Positions 1 through 6,372 of a stretch of DNA of 11,700 nt are shown one piece after another. The stretch comes from Pseudoselenomonas ruminantium (GTDB taxonomy: Bacteria > Bacillota > Negativicutes > Selenomonadales > Selenomonadaceae), in contig DFHU01000048.1 in assembly GCA_002373045.1 (NCBI GenBank), positions 1 to 11,700 of the forward strand, given 5' to 3'. Under the pieces are notes generated by a model, which was given only the letters and a program-made list of their open reading frames with translations, was not told the origin of the DNA and did no database searches. The number at the start of each line of letters is the position of its first letter. Position 1 is the stretch's first letter. The position numbers and the translations under genes were made by a program.

Positions 1-45
1 CTTGACTTTTTATTTGCAGGCTCTAAAACATTGAAACTACTTTCT

Positions 46-79
46 AAAAAGACTTCACAAATCCCAATGAAGTCTTTTT
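46..79. terminator. Bidirectional intrinsic terminator
   Basis: A perfect 12-bp stem (AAAAAGACTTCA at 46-57 with TGAAGTCTTTTT at 68-79) encloses a 10-base loop. The A-tract on one arm and the T-tract on the other mean it can end transcripts from either direction: a plus-strand gene left of the window, or anything read leftward from the 139-309 region. Confidence 0.85.
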
Positions 80-398
80 GACAATTACATATTTCTACGG
101 GGGGGATTTTCCTGCTTTTTCTAAAAAATTTTACTCTTTTACATTCTTACTTGCTTATCTAAATTGTATACACAAAATTTATCCAAAATCCGTTTGCTAT
201 AAACGTGGTCAACAGCGGATGGCATCAGCATTACATCCTCAGCCGCTATCATTGCCTGAATTACCACAGCACCGTTTTTGTCAATTATTGCGAAATGCAA
301 AGGTGACATTGTATGTGTGTGCAGGAAAAGGATAAAAAGCGTAGAAAAAATAGCTAGAGAAATATAGGGCTGGTTAAGTGGACAAGGGGGATTGTGTC
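80..398. other. AT-rich intergenic stretch before the phosphoesterase
   Basis: This gap of about 320 bases is AT-rich and holds no recognisable gene. A plus-strand reading frame with a TTG start spans 78-335, but it has no ribosome binding site and no family resemblance. The only other candidate is the minus-strand 56-codon ORF listed separately. The end of the gap (384-390, AAGGGGG) is the ribosome binding site of the phosphoesterase. A TATAAA at 198-203 could be a -10 box, but no good -35 lies 16-18 bases upstream, so I do not call a promoter. Confidence 0.5.
139..309 (-). CDS. Doubtful small ORF, possibly a gene remnant
   Basis: This reads as 56 codons from an ATG at 309-307 to a TAA at 141-139. 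The product is coding-like in texture, with a stretch FAIIDKNGAVVIQAM near the start. The frame stays open upstream of the ATG for about 30 more codons and would add a hydrophobic segment (SLAIFSTLFILFL), but there is no start codon there. No Shine-Dalgarno sequence precedes the ATG. The bidirectional hairpin at 46-79 lies about 60 bases downstream and would be a suitable terminator. I do not recognise the family. It could be a real small protein, the 3' remnant of a broken gene, or chance. Confidence 0.2.
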   Translation of the reverse strand: MSPLHFAIIDKNGAVVIQAMIAAEDVMLMPSAVDHVYSKRILDKFCVYNLDKQVRM

Positions 399-1367
399 AT
401 GAAACGTAGAGCTTTCTTGAAATCCACAGCGGCGTTCTTAGGCTGGCTGGCGATAGGTGGCATGTCTTTGGGCTATGCTCAGGAACGAGGGTATTATCAT
501 ATCCTGCTTATCAGCGATTTGCATCTGCCTGTGCGGAAGAAGAAATTTCCTGACAAGGAAACACAGAATGAGATTTTGGGGAAAAAACAAAACTTGCTTA
601 AAACCGTAAATGCCTGGACGGATGTGGATGAGGTGGCTTTATTAGGAGATTTGGCTGCCCGTTATGGCAATGAGAAAGAGTTCCGCGTGGTAGATGATTA
701 TCTGGGTCAGCTGCAATTCCCTTATTATGCGGTGGCAGGGAATCATGATTATGCATACAAGGATGAGCCGGTTAAGTCGAAGAAGGGCAAAAAGCACAAG
801 AAGGCAGAGGGGTCTTTTGTCGAGAAGAAGGCCAAACTGGCAGCTTTTCAAAAGCGGTATCATTTGCCCGGTGCCTATTATGCCCGTGATGTGGGGCGGT
901 GCCGGCTGCTTTATCTGTCACCGGATGGCTGCCGCAGTTCGGTGGACATTGCGGATGAGCAGCTTGCCTGGCTGAAGAAGGAGATTGCGGCCCATCGCCA
1001 TGGGCCGATATTGTTCTTTTTTCATGGCCCGATTAGGGGAACTTTGCGTACCTATAACAAGAAGATTAACACCGTGGCGGCGACAGCACAGCCGTCGCAG
1101 AAATTGTTGGAAATTTTGGCAGATGTTCCGCCGGGCAGTTTGTGGATATCCGGCCATACGCATACGCCACCGACTAATGACAGCTATGCAGATATTCAGG
1201 TGAATCGCATCAATGAAAATCTGGTCAATATCCATAATCCGACAATAGATGCGCGGCATCTGTACACTAATTCGCTTTATATTTATCAAGACCGTATTGT
1301 CATTCGTACTTACGATTATGATAATGGCGTTTGGCTGGATGAGTTGGAACGGACATTTCCTTATTGA
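399..1367 (+). CDS. Tat-exported metallophosphoesterase
   Basis: A 322-residue calcineurin-like phosphoesterase predicted to hydrolyse a phosphoester outside the cytoplasmic membrane; the substrate cannot be read from sequence. The ATG at 399 is chosen over an in-frame GTG at 378 because AAGGGGG lies 8 bases before it and it places a twin-arginine motif, KRRAFLK, at residues 2-8, followed by a hydrophobic segment and possible cleavage near GYA-Q. All five metal-binding blocks are present: DLH (Asp40, His42), GD (Asp84), GNHD (Asn115-Asp117), HG (His209) and GHTH (His253, His255). A lysine-rich insert (about residues 122-150, KSKKGKKHKK) follows the GNHD block and is not a standard part of the fold. 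The gene stands alone, with a terminator after it. Relatives include cyclic-nucleotide phosphodiesterases (CpdA type) and phosphatases, so substrate assignment is not possible. Confidence 0.88.
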   Translation: MKRRAFLKSTAAFLGWLAIGGMSLGYAQERGYYHILLISDLHLPVRKKKFPDKETQNEILGKKQNLLKTVNAWTDVDEVALLGDLAARYGNEKEFRVVDDYLGQLQFPYYAVAGNHDYAYKDEPVKSKKGKKHKKAEGSFVEKKAKLAAFQKRYHLPGAYYARDVGRCRLLYLSPDGCRSSVDIADEQLAWLKKEIAAHRHGPILFFFHGPIRGTLRTYNKKINTVAATAQPSQKLLEILADVPPGSLWISGHTHTPPTNDSYADIQVNRINENLVNIHNPTIDARHLYTNSLYIYQDRIVIRTYDYDNGVWLDELERTFPY

Positions 1368-1393
1368 CGAGGCGCGCTAAAAACGGCCAATAG

Positions 1394-1427
1394 CGCTTGT
1401 TTTCAGGTTGCGGAAAACAAGCGTTTT
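1394..1427 (+). terminator. Intrinsic terminator of the phosphoesterase gene
   Basis: An 11-bp perfect stem (CGCTTGTTTTC at 1394-1404 with GAAAACAAGCG at 1413-1423) has an 8-base loop and is followed by TTTT. It starts 27 bases after the phosphoesterase stop codon and separates that gene from the RNA candidate downstream. Confidence 0.85.
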
Positions 1428-1486
1428 ATAGCTACAGTCGTTTCAACGAGAGAAAAAGCTTGCGTAAGGCTTTGTAATTGTGTTAC

Positions 1487-1492
1487 TATAAT
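1487..1492 (+). promoter_or_regulatory. Perfect -10 box ahead of the RNA candidate
   Basis: A consensus TATAAT sits 60 bases after the phosphoesterase terminator, giving an expected transcription start near 1499. No clear -35 stands at 16-18 bases upstream: TTGCGT at 1460-1465 is 21 bases away. The promoter is therefore supported mainly by the -10 box and its position just before the structured stretch. Confidence 0.5.
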
Positions 1493-1498
1493 GTGGAG

Positions 1499-1875
1499 AC
1501 TGTAATTAAAGAGACGAACCGTTAAGTAGTCGAAAATATTGATAAATATGTATATAAGTGGACAGAGGTCTTATATACATATGCTTAACGGGCTGTTTCA
1601 AGCTCCAGTGACCGTGTTCAGCGAAAGCTGTTTGCGGGATGAACTAAGTTGTTGGGATAAGTTAAAGACTCACCTGCGGATGTAAACCATCAGTCCACTG
1701 CTCTGAGAGTGCCAACCAAGAAACACTGCTAATGTCCTGCAGTGATAACAGGGAAACACATGAGCTTCCTGACGACATGGGCAAGAAGGAAAATTCCCGT
1801 GCTTGCACGGAGATCGCAGAGATGCCACAAAAGAGGACGTTTGCCCTTTGGTTGTATGAAGGGCAAACATTCCTT
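1499..1875 (+). ncRNA. Unassigned structured RNA candidate upstream of secG
   Basis: About 370 bases without a credible ORF lie between a TATAAT box and a terminator-like hairpin. Visible helices include a 13-bp perfect stem, 1546-1558 with 1570-1582, nested inside an 8-bp stem, CCGTTAAG (1519-1526) with CTTAACGG (1584-1591). A hairpin at 1612-1637 pairs CAGC and GCTG around a GAAA tetraloop, with CCG/CGG at its base. CACTGC (1724-1729) pairs with GCAGTG (1739-1744). CCGTG (1797-1801) pairs with CACGG (1806-1810) around a CUUG tetraloop. The size is close to tmRNA or RNase P RNA, but the hallmarks of both are missing: there is no tRNA-like CCA end, no tag ORF and no GAGGAAAGUCC core. It also lacks the T-box, SRP and cobalamin riboswitch motifs. 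It may be an independent small RNA or, if the final hairpin is read through, a long secG leader. Confidence 0.5.
1839..1875 (+). terminator. Terminator-like hairpin ending the RNA candidate
   Basis: A 10-bp perfect stem (GTTTGCCCTT at 1839-1848 with AAGGGCAAAC at 1859-1868) has a 10-base loop and is followed by ATTCCTT. The stem is strong but the T-tract is weak, so termination may be partial and some transcripts may continue into secG. Confidence 0.55.
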
Positions 1876-1960
1876 AAATTTATGTTTATAGTGGTTCAAA
1901 TGTGCTTAGATATGTATATTCGAGTTTATTAGACCATACTTTTATAGGGAGGCTTATCTA

Positions 1961-2188
1961 ATGCTTACCGTTTTGATGATAATTGATGCTATTGTGGCCA
2001 TTGGCCTTATCGCATCGGTACTGGGACAGGAAGCAAAATCCGCTGGCATGGGCGGCATGGGCGGCGGTGCTGATACCGTCTTCTCCGGCAAGGCACGGGG
2101 AATGGATGCCCTGCTGGCGCGGGTGACGGTGGTACTTGCCATCTTGTTTGCCATTATCACCATGGTGATTGCCAAAATGACAAGCTAA
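1961..2188 (+). CDS. secG: Preprotein translocase subunit SecG
   Basis: A 75-residue small membrane protein of the SecYEG export channel. It has the SecG plan: a first membrane helix (about residues 4-22), a short loop rich in Gly and Met (SAGMGGMGGGADTVF, about 27-41) that carries the family signature, and a second helix (about 52-72). Length is typical for Firmicutes SecG (70-80 residues). AGGGAGG at 1946-1952 sits 8 bases before the ATG. It is the first gene of a cluster with an esterase, RNase R and SmpB, an arrangement seen in many Firmicutes. A hairpin follows the stop codon and may lower expression of the downstream genes. Confidence 0.95.
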   Translation: MLTVLMIIDAIVAIGLIASVLGQEAKSAGMGGMGGGADTVFSGKARGMDALLARVTVVLAILFAIITMVIAKMTS

Positions 2189-2206
2189 TAGCGCTATAGC
2201 GGTCAA

Positions 2207-2244
2207 ATCCCTGTTCTCTTATGAGCAGGGATATTTTGAATTTT
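2207..2244 (+). terminator. Hairpin between secG and the esterase, possible attenuator
   Basis: ATCCCTG (2207-2213) pairs with CAGGGAT (2226-2232). CTC/GAG pair inside the loop, and TTTTGAATTTT follows at 2234-2244. It lies between two genes of a conserved cluster, so it is more likely a partial terminator that sets the ratio of secG to downstream transcript than a full stop. It also covers an in-frame upstream ATG at 2221, which argues against that ATG being the esterase start. Confidence 0.55.
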
Positions 2245-2253
2245 GGGGGTGGA

Positions 2254-2991
2254 ATGATGATTTTACCGGGAGCGGAGCCCTTCTTTATGCCTGGTGGGAA
2301 AAAGGGTGTGCTTCTGATTCATGGGTTCACGGGGCTGCCGGCAGAACTTTTGCTGATGGGGCAGCATTTGAATAAGGCAGGCTTTACGGTACTGGGCGTA
2401 CGTTTGGCCGGTCATGGCACGACTGTAGAGGATATGAGCCATATGACCTGGGAAGACTGGATGGATTCGGTGCGGGATGGTTATGCCTTGCTGTCTGGCT
2501 ATTGTGAGGATATTTCCGTTATCGGTCATTCTATGGGCGGGCTTTTTGCTCTGCTTTTGGCTACGGAAGAAATCGTCTCCCATGTGGTGACGCTGGCAGC
2601 ACCCATCTTTATCCCCGAAGAACGGGGGCTTGCGGCACTGCCGCCGCGGGAGGCCTGCTATGGCGGTTTTGTGCCCAAGGCGCGCCGCCGGCTGAAGGAT
2701 GTTCCACCGGCTGCCAACTGTACCTATCGGAAAATGCCGTTGATTTCCATTCATGAACTGGTGGACGTTATCGAAAAGACCAAGGGAGCTATCGAGGAAG
2801 TGACGGCTCCGGTGCTCATCATGCACAGCCGTGATGACCATACCGCCGCGCCGGTGAGCGCGGATTACATCCTGTCCCATGTAAAGGGACAGGCGCGAAT
2901 CGTCTGGCTTAATGAATCCGGGCATCTACTGCCCCTGGCCAGCGAAAGAGAGAGAGTTTTTGAAGAGGCTGCGGCCTTCCTGCAAGATTAA
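2254..2991 (+). CDS. Carboxylesterase, Est30/YvaK family
   Basis: A 245-residue cytoplasmic alpha/beta hydrolase expected to cleave short-chain carboxylic esters or act on lipid-like acyl esters. The catalytic triad can be placed from motifs: Ser93 in GHSMGG, Asp195 in SRDDHTA and His224 in ESGHLLPL. These fall at nearly the same positions as in Geobacillus Est30 (Ser94, Asp193, His223). HGFTG at about residues 25-29 forms the oxyanion region. The start is ATG 2254 or the adjacent ATG 2257, both just after GGGGGTGG (2245-2252). By spacing 2257 is better, while 2254 gives the MM start seen in Est30. It lies between secG and rnr, as yvaK does in Bacillus. The physiological substrate is unknown. 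Confidence 0.9.
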   Translation: MMILPGAEPFFMPGGKKGVLLIHGFTGLPAELLLMGQHLNKAGFTVLGVRLAGHGTTVEDMSHMTWEDWMDSVRDGYALLSGYCEDISVIGHSMGGLFALLLATEEIVSHVVTLAAPIFIPEERGLAALPPREACYGGFVPKARRRLKDVPPAANCTYRKMPLISIHELVDVIEKTKGAIEEVTAPVLIMHSRDDHTAAPVSADYILSHVKGQARIVWLNESGHLLPLASERERVFEEAAAFLQD

Positions 2992-3024
2992 TGGCAGGAG
3001 AATCGAAATTTGTAAGGAGAACAA

Positions 3025-5736
3025 ATGGACTTAAAAGAAAGAATTCTCGCTTATATGCGGGAAAGTGCCTATAAACCTTTAACCGAAGAGGATTTAGGCG
3101 AAGCTATGGAGCTGACGGATGAGGAGTTAGTGGACTTCCCCGTGGCGCTCGAAGAACTGGAGCAGGAAGGTGCCATTATCAAGAACCGCAGTGACCTGTA
3201 TGGCGTGCCGAGCCGGATGCACCTGGTGGTGGGCCGTATCTCCATGACGGCCAAGGGCTTTGGGTTCATCATTCCCGACGTGCGGGAAACGGATGAGGAA
3301 ACGGATGTATTTGTGCCCGCCAATGCTGTGGGTTCCGCCATGCATGGGGACCGCGTGGTGGCTCGTGTCACGCCGGCGCAGGAGGAAGGTCGTTCCCGCG
3401 AAGGGGAAATCATCCGCATTCTCGAACGGGCCAATGAAAAGATTGTGGGCACCTTTGAGCGCAGCAAGACCTTTGGTTTTGTTACGCCGGATAACGTGAA
3501 ACTCACGCAGGATATCTTTGTGGCGAAAAAGTTTTTCAAGGGTGCTAAGACCGGCAGTAAGGTGGTCGTAAAAATCACCAAATGGCCGAATGGCCGCCGC
3601 AGTGCGGAAGGCGAGGTCATTGAGGTGTTGGGCAAGGTGGGCGACCCCGGTGTGGATGTGCTCTCCGTTATGCGCCAGTATGATTTGTCGGAGACCTTCC
3701 CCGAAGATGTGCAGGCAGAAGCCACGGCTACGGAAACGGAACCGAATCCGGCGGAATACGCAGGACGCCGCGATAGGCGTGATTTGCAGATTGTGACCGT
3801 TGACGGCGAGGATTCCAAGGATTTAGACGATGGCGTCTATGCCCGCAAGAATCCCGATGGTTCCTTCTTCCTGGGCGTGTATATCGCCGATGTGAGCCAT
3901 TATGTAAGGGAGCATGCGCCGCTTGACCGGGAAGCCTATGCCCGTGGGACGAGCGTGTATCTGGTCGACCGGGTTATTCCCATGCTGCCCAAGGAGCTTT
4001 CCAATGGCATCTGCAGCTTGAACGCCGGTGTTGACCGCCTGTCCATGGCTTGTGAAATGCAGATTTCGGCAGATGGTGAGGTAACAAGCTACGAGATTAT
4101 CCCGACGGTGATTCATGTTTACCGCCGTCTGACCTATAATATTGTCAACAAGGTGCTCGTGGATAAGGCAGAGCCGTTCCTGTCGGATAATGAGGACATC
4201 CTGCCGATGCTGGAAACGCTGGCCGAGCTGCGTCATGCCTTGAAGGCTAAGCGCCATCGCCGTGGTTCCATCGACTTTGACCTGCCGGAAGTCAAGGTCA
4301 GACTGGATGAAAAAGGTCATCCGGTGGCGCTGATTAAGCGCGAGGGCAGCCTGGCTGAGTCGATTATCGAGGAATGTATGCTGGCAGCCAATGAAACGGT
4401 GGCCCGCCATATGGACACGAAGAATCTGCCCTTTATGTACCGTGTTCACGAGCAGCCGAGCGAAGAAAAAATCGAGCGCCTCAACAATCTGTTGGCAGCA
4501 TTTGGGCTGTTCGTCAAGCAGGACGAGCAGGGACATATCCAGCCCATGGACGTGCAAAAGGTACTGGAAAAGGTCGAAGGCCGTCCGGAAGAACGGATTA
4601 TCAGTACGGTATCTCTGCGTTCCATGCAGCAGGCCCGCTATAGCGAGCTGAGCCTGGGCCATTTTGGCCTGGCTGCCCGCTACTATACGCACTTTACCTC
4701 GCCGATTCGCCGCTATCCGGATTTGATTGTACATCGTTTGCTCAGGGAGACTTTTGCTACGGGCAGTCTGCCTGTAGAGCGTCAGGCCAAGCTCAAGATG
4801 GTTCTGCCGGAGATTGCCGACCATACTTCCCAGCGGGAGCGCGTGGCCATCGAAGCGGAACGGGAAACTACGGACATGAAGAAAATCGAGTATATGGCGC
4901 AGTTCGTGGGTGAGGAATTCACCGGCGTTATCAGCGGTGTGACCGCCTTCGGCATCTTTGTGGAGCTCGATAACGGCGTGGAAGGTCTGGTTCATGTTTC
5001 CACCATGACCAATGACTATTATGAATATGTGGAAGAACAATATGCAATGATTGGCGAGCGCACCCGCACGCGGTACCGTTTGGGTGACGAGGTTGAGGTA
5101 ATCCTGGCGCGCGCCAATGTGGAGGAACGGAATTTGGATTTTGTGTTAAAAGATAACGGCCAGTATGTGCCGGAGCGCCCTGCACAGAAGGGCCAGAACA
5201 GCAACAAGGGCAAAGGGGAAAGAAAGCCCAAGGCTCCGCGCCCCAAGAAAAAGCCGCTGCTGGAAGAGGAATTGATTGCGGAACCCATGCTGACGGAAGA
5301 AGAAATCAAGCAAAAAGAGCATAAACCGCGAAAGCATAATGGACATAAAAAGCGCGGGGCTTCCGGAGAAAAATTGTCCCATACGGATAAGCGCGAGGGG
5401 GAAGGCCGTAAGCCTAAGGCTGACCGCAGCCGCCGTCAGGGTAAGGCAGAGCGCGCCGATAAGGAAAGCCGCCTGGGCGCAGGTTCTTTCCGTGGCGAAA
5501 GCCGCCGCAACCGCGAAGAACGCCGCAGCGACAAAGAGGTGGGCTACCATCGCGTTTATGTGACGGGGCTCAACAGCGCCGTCTGGCCGGACCCTCCCGG
5601 ATACCATGAAAAGAAGGAGCGGGAGATGGCAGCAGCGGCAGCTAAAGTGGAAAAGGAAAAGTCCAAGAAATCCCGCGGCTCGCGCCGTCCTCGTCCGCAT
5701 CGCAAGACCGAAGGCGGTACGGCTAACAGCAAATAA
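3025..5736 (+). CDS. rnr: Ribonuclease R
   Basis: A 903-residue processive 3'-5' exoribonuclease that degrades structured RNA, including mRNA on stalled ribosomes and rRNA fragments. Domain order: an N-terminal winged helix (about 1-60), two cold-shock OB folds (about 64-130 and 144-205; FGFIIPD and FGFVTPD motifs), the RNB catalytic domain (about 250-575) and S1 (about 630-712; GVISGVTAFGIFVELDNGVEG). The catalytic acidic cluster is intact: Asp260, Asp266, Asp268 and Asp269 in DGEDSKDLDD. The RNB end motif ARYYTHFTSPIRRYPD is also present. A basic, low-complexity tail of about 188 residues (716-903) follows; B. subtilis RNase R is about 780 residues in total. Within the tail, residues 839-866 (VGYHRVYVTGLN..VWPDPPGYHEK) break the Lys/Arg pattern. 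AAGGAGAA stands just before the ATG. smpB begins 12 bases after the stop, in line with the joint role of RNase R and SmpB in trans-translation. Confidence 0.96.
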   Translation: MDLKERILAYMRESAYKPLTEEDLGEAMELTDEELVDFPVALEELEQEGAIIKNRSDLYGVPSRMHLVVGRISMTAKGFGFIIPDVRETDEETDVFVPANAVGSAMHGDRVVARVTPAQEEGRSREGEIIRILERANEKIVGTFERSKTFGFVTPDNVKLTQDIFVAKKFFKGAKTGSKVVVKITKWPNGRRSAEGEVIEVLGKVGDPGVDVLSVMRQYDLSETFPEDVQAEATATETEPNPAEYAGRRDRRDLQIVTVDGEDSKDLDDGVYARKNPDGSFFLGVYIADVSHYVREHAPLDREAYARGTSVYLVDRVIPMLPKELSNGICSLNAGVDRLSMACEMQISADGEVTSYEIIPTVIHVYRRLTYNIVNKVLVDKAEPFLSDNEDILPMLETLAELRHALKAKRHRRGSIDFDLPEVKVRLDEKGHPVALIKREGSLAESIIEECMLAANETVARHMDTKNLPFMYRVHEQPSEEKIERLNNLLAAFGLFVKQDEQGHIQPMDVQKVLEKVEGRPEERIISTVSLRSMQQARYSELSLGHFGLAARYYTHFTSPIRRYPDLIVHRLLRETFATGSLPVERQAKLKMVLPEIADHTSQRERVAIEAERETTDMKKIEYMAQFVGEEFTGVISGVTAFGIFVELDNGVEGLVHVSTMTNDYYEYVEEQYAMIGERTRTRYRLGDEVEVILARANVEERNLDFVLKDNGQYVPERPAQKGQNSNKGKGERKPKAPRPKKKPLLEEELIAEPMLTEEEIKQKEHKPRKHNGHKKRGASGEKLSHTDKREGEGRKPKADRSRRQGKAERADKESRLGAGSFRGESRRNREERRSDKEVGYHRVYVTGLNSAVWPDPPGYHEKKEREMAAAAAKVEKEKSKKSRGSRRPRPHRKTEGGTANSK

Positions 5737-5748
5737 TGAGGTGATGAG

Positions 5749-6222
5749 ATGGGCAAGAAAAATATCGGCATGAAGGTGGTCTGTGAAAACCGCAAGGCGC
5801 GCCACGATTACTTCATACACGAAACCTTTGAGACGGGGCTTGCCCTCGTGGGGACAGAGGTAAAATCCCTGCGTGCAGGCAAGGCCAACCTCAAGGACAG
5901 CTATGCCATGATTAAAGATGGGGAGATTTTCGTGGAAAATATGCACGTTTCCCCTTATGACCAGGGCAATATCTTTAACCATGACCCGCTGCGGGCTAGA
6001 AAACTTTTGATGCACAAGAGTGAGATTGTCAAACTCTTTGCCAAGACCCGCGAAAAAGGGTTCACATTGGTGCCGCTGAAAATCTACTTCAAAAAAGGCA
6101 AGGCCAAGCTGGAACTGGCACTGGCTTCCGGTAAGCACAACTACGACAAGCGGCAGGATTTACATGAAAAGGCCGCCAAGCGGGAAGTGGAACGGGCGCT
6201 CAAAGATAGACAGCGCTACTGA
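5749..6222 (+). CDS. smpB: SsrA-binding protein SmpB
   Basis: A 157-residue protein that binds tmRNA and delivers it to stalled ribosomes. Family signatures are clear: NRKARHDYFIHETFETGLAL near residues 14-33, GTEVKSLRAGKANLKDSY (about 36-53), NMHVSPYDQGN (about 64-74) and a basic C-terminal tail (KHNYDKRQDLHEKAAKREVERALKDRQRY) that enters the ribosome's mRNA channel. Length is normal. GAGGTGA (5738-5744) precedes the ATG, only 12 bases after the rnr stop, so the two are co-translated from one message. In Bacillus the tmRNA gene follows smpB directly; no tmRNA is seen here. Confidence 0.97.
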   Translation: MGKKNIGMKVVCENRKARHDYFIHETFETGLALVGTEVKSLRAGKANLKDSYAMIKDGEIFVENMHVSPYDQGNIFNHDPLRARKLLMHKSEIVKLFAKTREKGFTLVPLKIYFKKGKAKLELALASGKHNYDKRQDLHEKAAKREVERALKDRQRY

Positions 6223-6231
6223 TTTGTAATA

Positions 6232-6261
6232 TTGTAAAGTACCTGCCTTTAATGTTATAAC
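6232..6261 (+). promoter_or_regulatory. Possible permease promoter overlapping a palindrome
   Basis: TTGTAA (6232-6237), 18 bases and TATAAC (6256-6261) make a reasonable sigma-A promoter with a start near 6268, inside the 22-bp palindrome at 6259-6280. A second perfect -10, TATAAT, lies at 6331-6336 but lacks a good -35; TGGCAA at 6308-6313 is a weak candidate. Either could drive the permease gene. Confidence 0.4.
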
Positions 6262-6349
6262 GACATGTTAACATGTCGTTGAAACGCCGCAAGGAAGATT
6301 TTGCCGATGGCAAAATTTGAACAATTGCGTTATAATAGGCAGGTACTTT
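6236..6349 (+). repeat. Nested inverted repeats upstream of the permease
   Basis: AAAGTACCTGCCT (6236-6248) is exactly complementary to AGGCAGGTACTTT (6337-6349). Between these arms lie two further perfect hairpins: the 22-bp palindrome at 6259-6280, and ATTTTGCC/GGCAAAAT around a GAT loop (6298-6316). As RNA this would be a three-way junction closed by a 13-bp helix and followed by TTAATTTT, which resembles a regulatory leader. As DNA it could be a small non-autonomous element with terminal inverted repeats. I found no target-site duplication and recognise no riboswitch class. Confidence 0.6.
6259..6280. promoter_or_regulatory. Perfect 22-bp palindrome, operator candidate
   Basis: The half site AACGACATGTT is followed immediately by its exact reverse complement. 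It overlaps the last bases of the TATAAC -10 box and the expected start site, which is where a dimeric repressor would bind. There is no T-tract after it, so it is not an intrinsic terminator for smpB. The regulator is unknown. Confidence 0.5.
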
Positions 6350-6372
6350 TAATTTTGAAGGGGAATAATTTT

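Noticed and set aside
1499..1875. Possible tmRNA or RNase P RNA
   Set aside because: The size is right and SmpB is encoded nearby, but there is no tRNA-like 3' end with CCA, no tag-peptide ORF and no RNase P P4 core.
1732..1932. 66-codon plus-strand frame in the RNA candidate
   Set aside because: It has no ribosome binding site, runs through the terminator-like hairpin and ends just before the secG leader. It resembles no protein.
2221..2253. Upstream ATG at 2221 as the esterase start
   Set aside because: It lies inside the loop and stem of a terminator-like hairpin, lacks a ribosome binding site and adds 11 residues not seen in Est30-type esterases.
3823..5040. 405-codon minus-strand open frame inside rnr
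   Set aside because: It lies wholly antisense to the RNB and S1 domains of RNase R, has no family features and no ribosome binding site. It is a frame shadow of a GC-rich gene.
5146..6138. 330-codon minus-strand open frame across the rnr tail and smpB
   Set aside because: Antisense to two well-identified genes. Its apparent hydrophobic and alanine-rich texture comes from reversed Lys/Arg/Glu codons.
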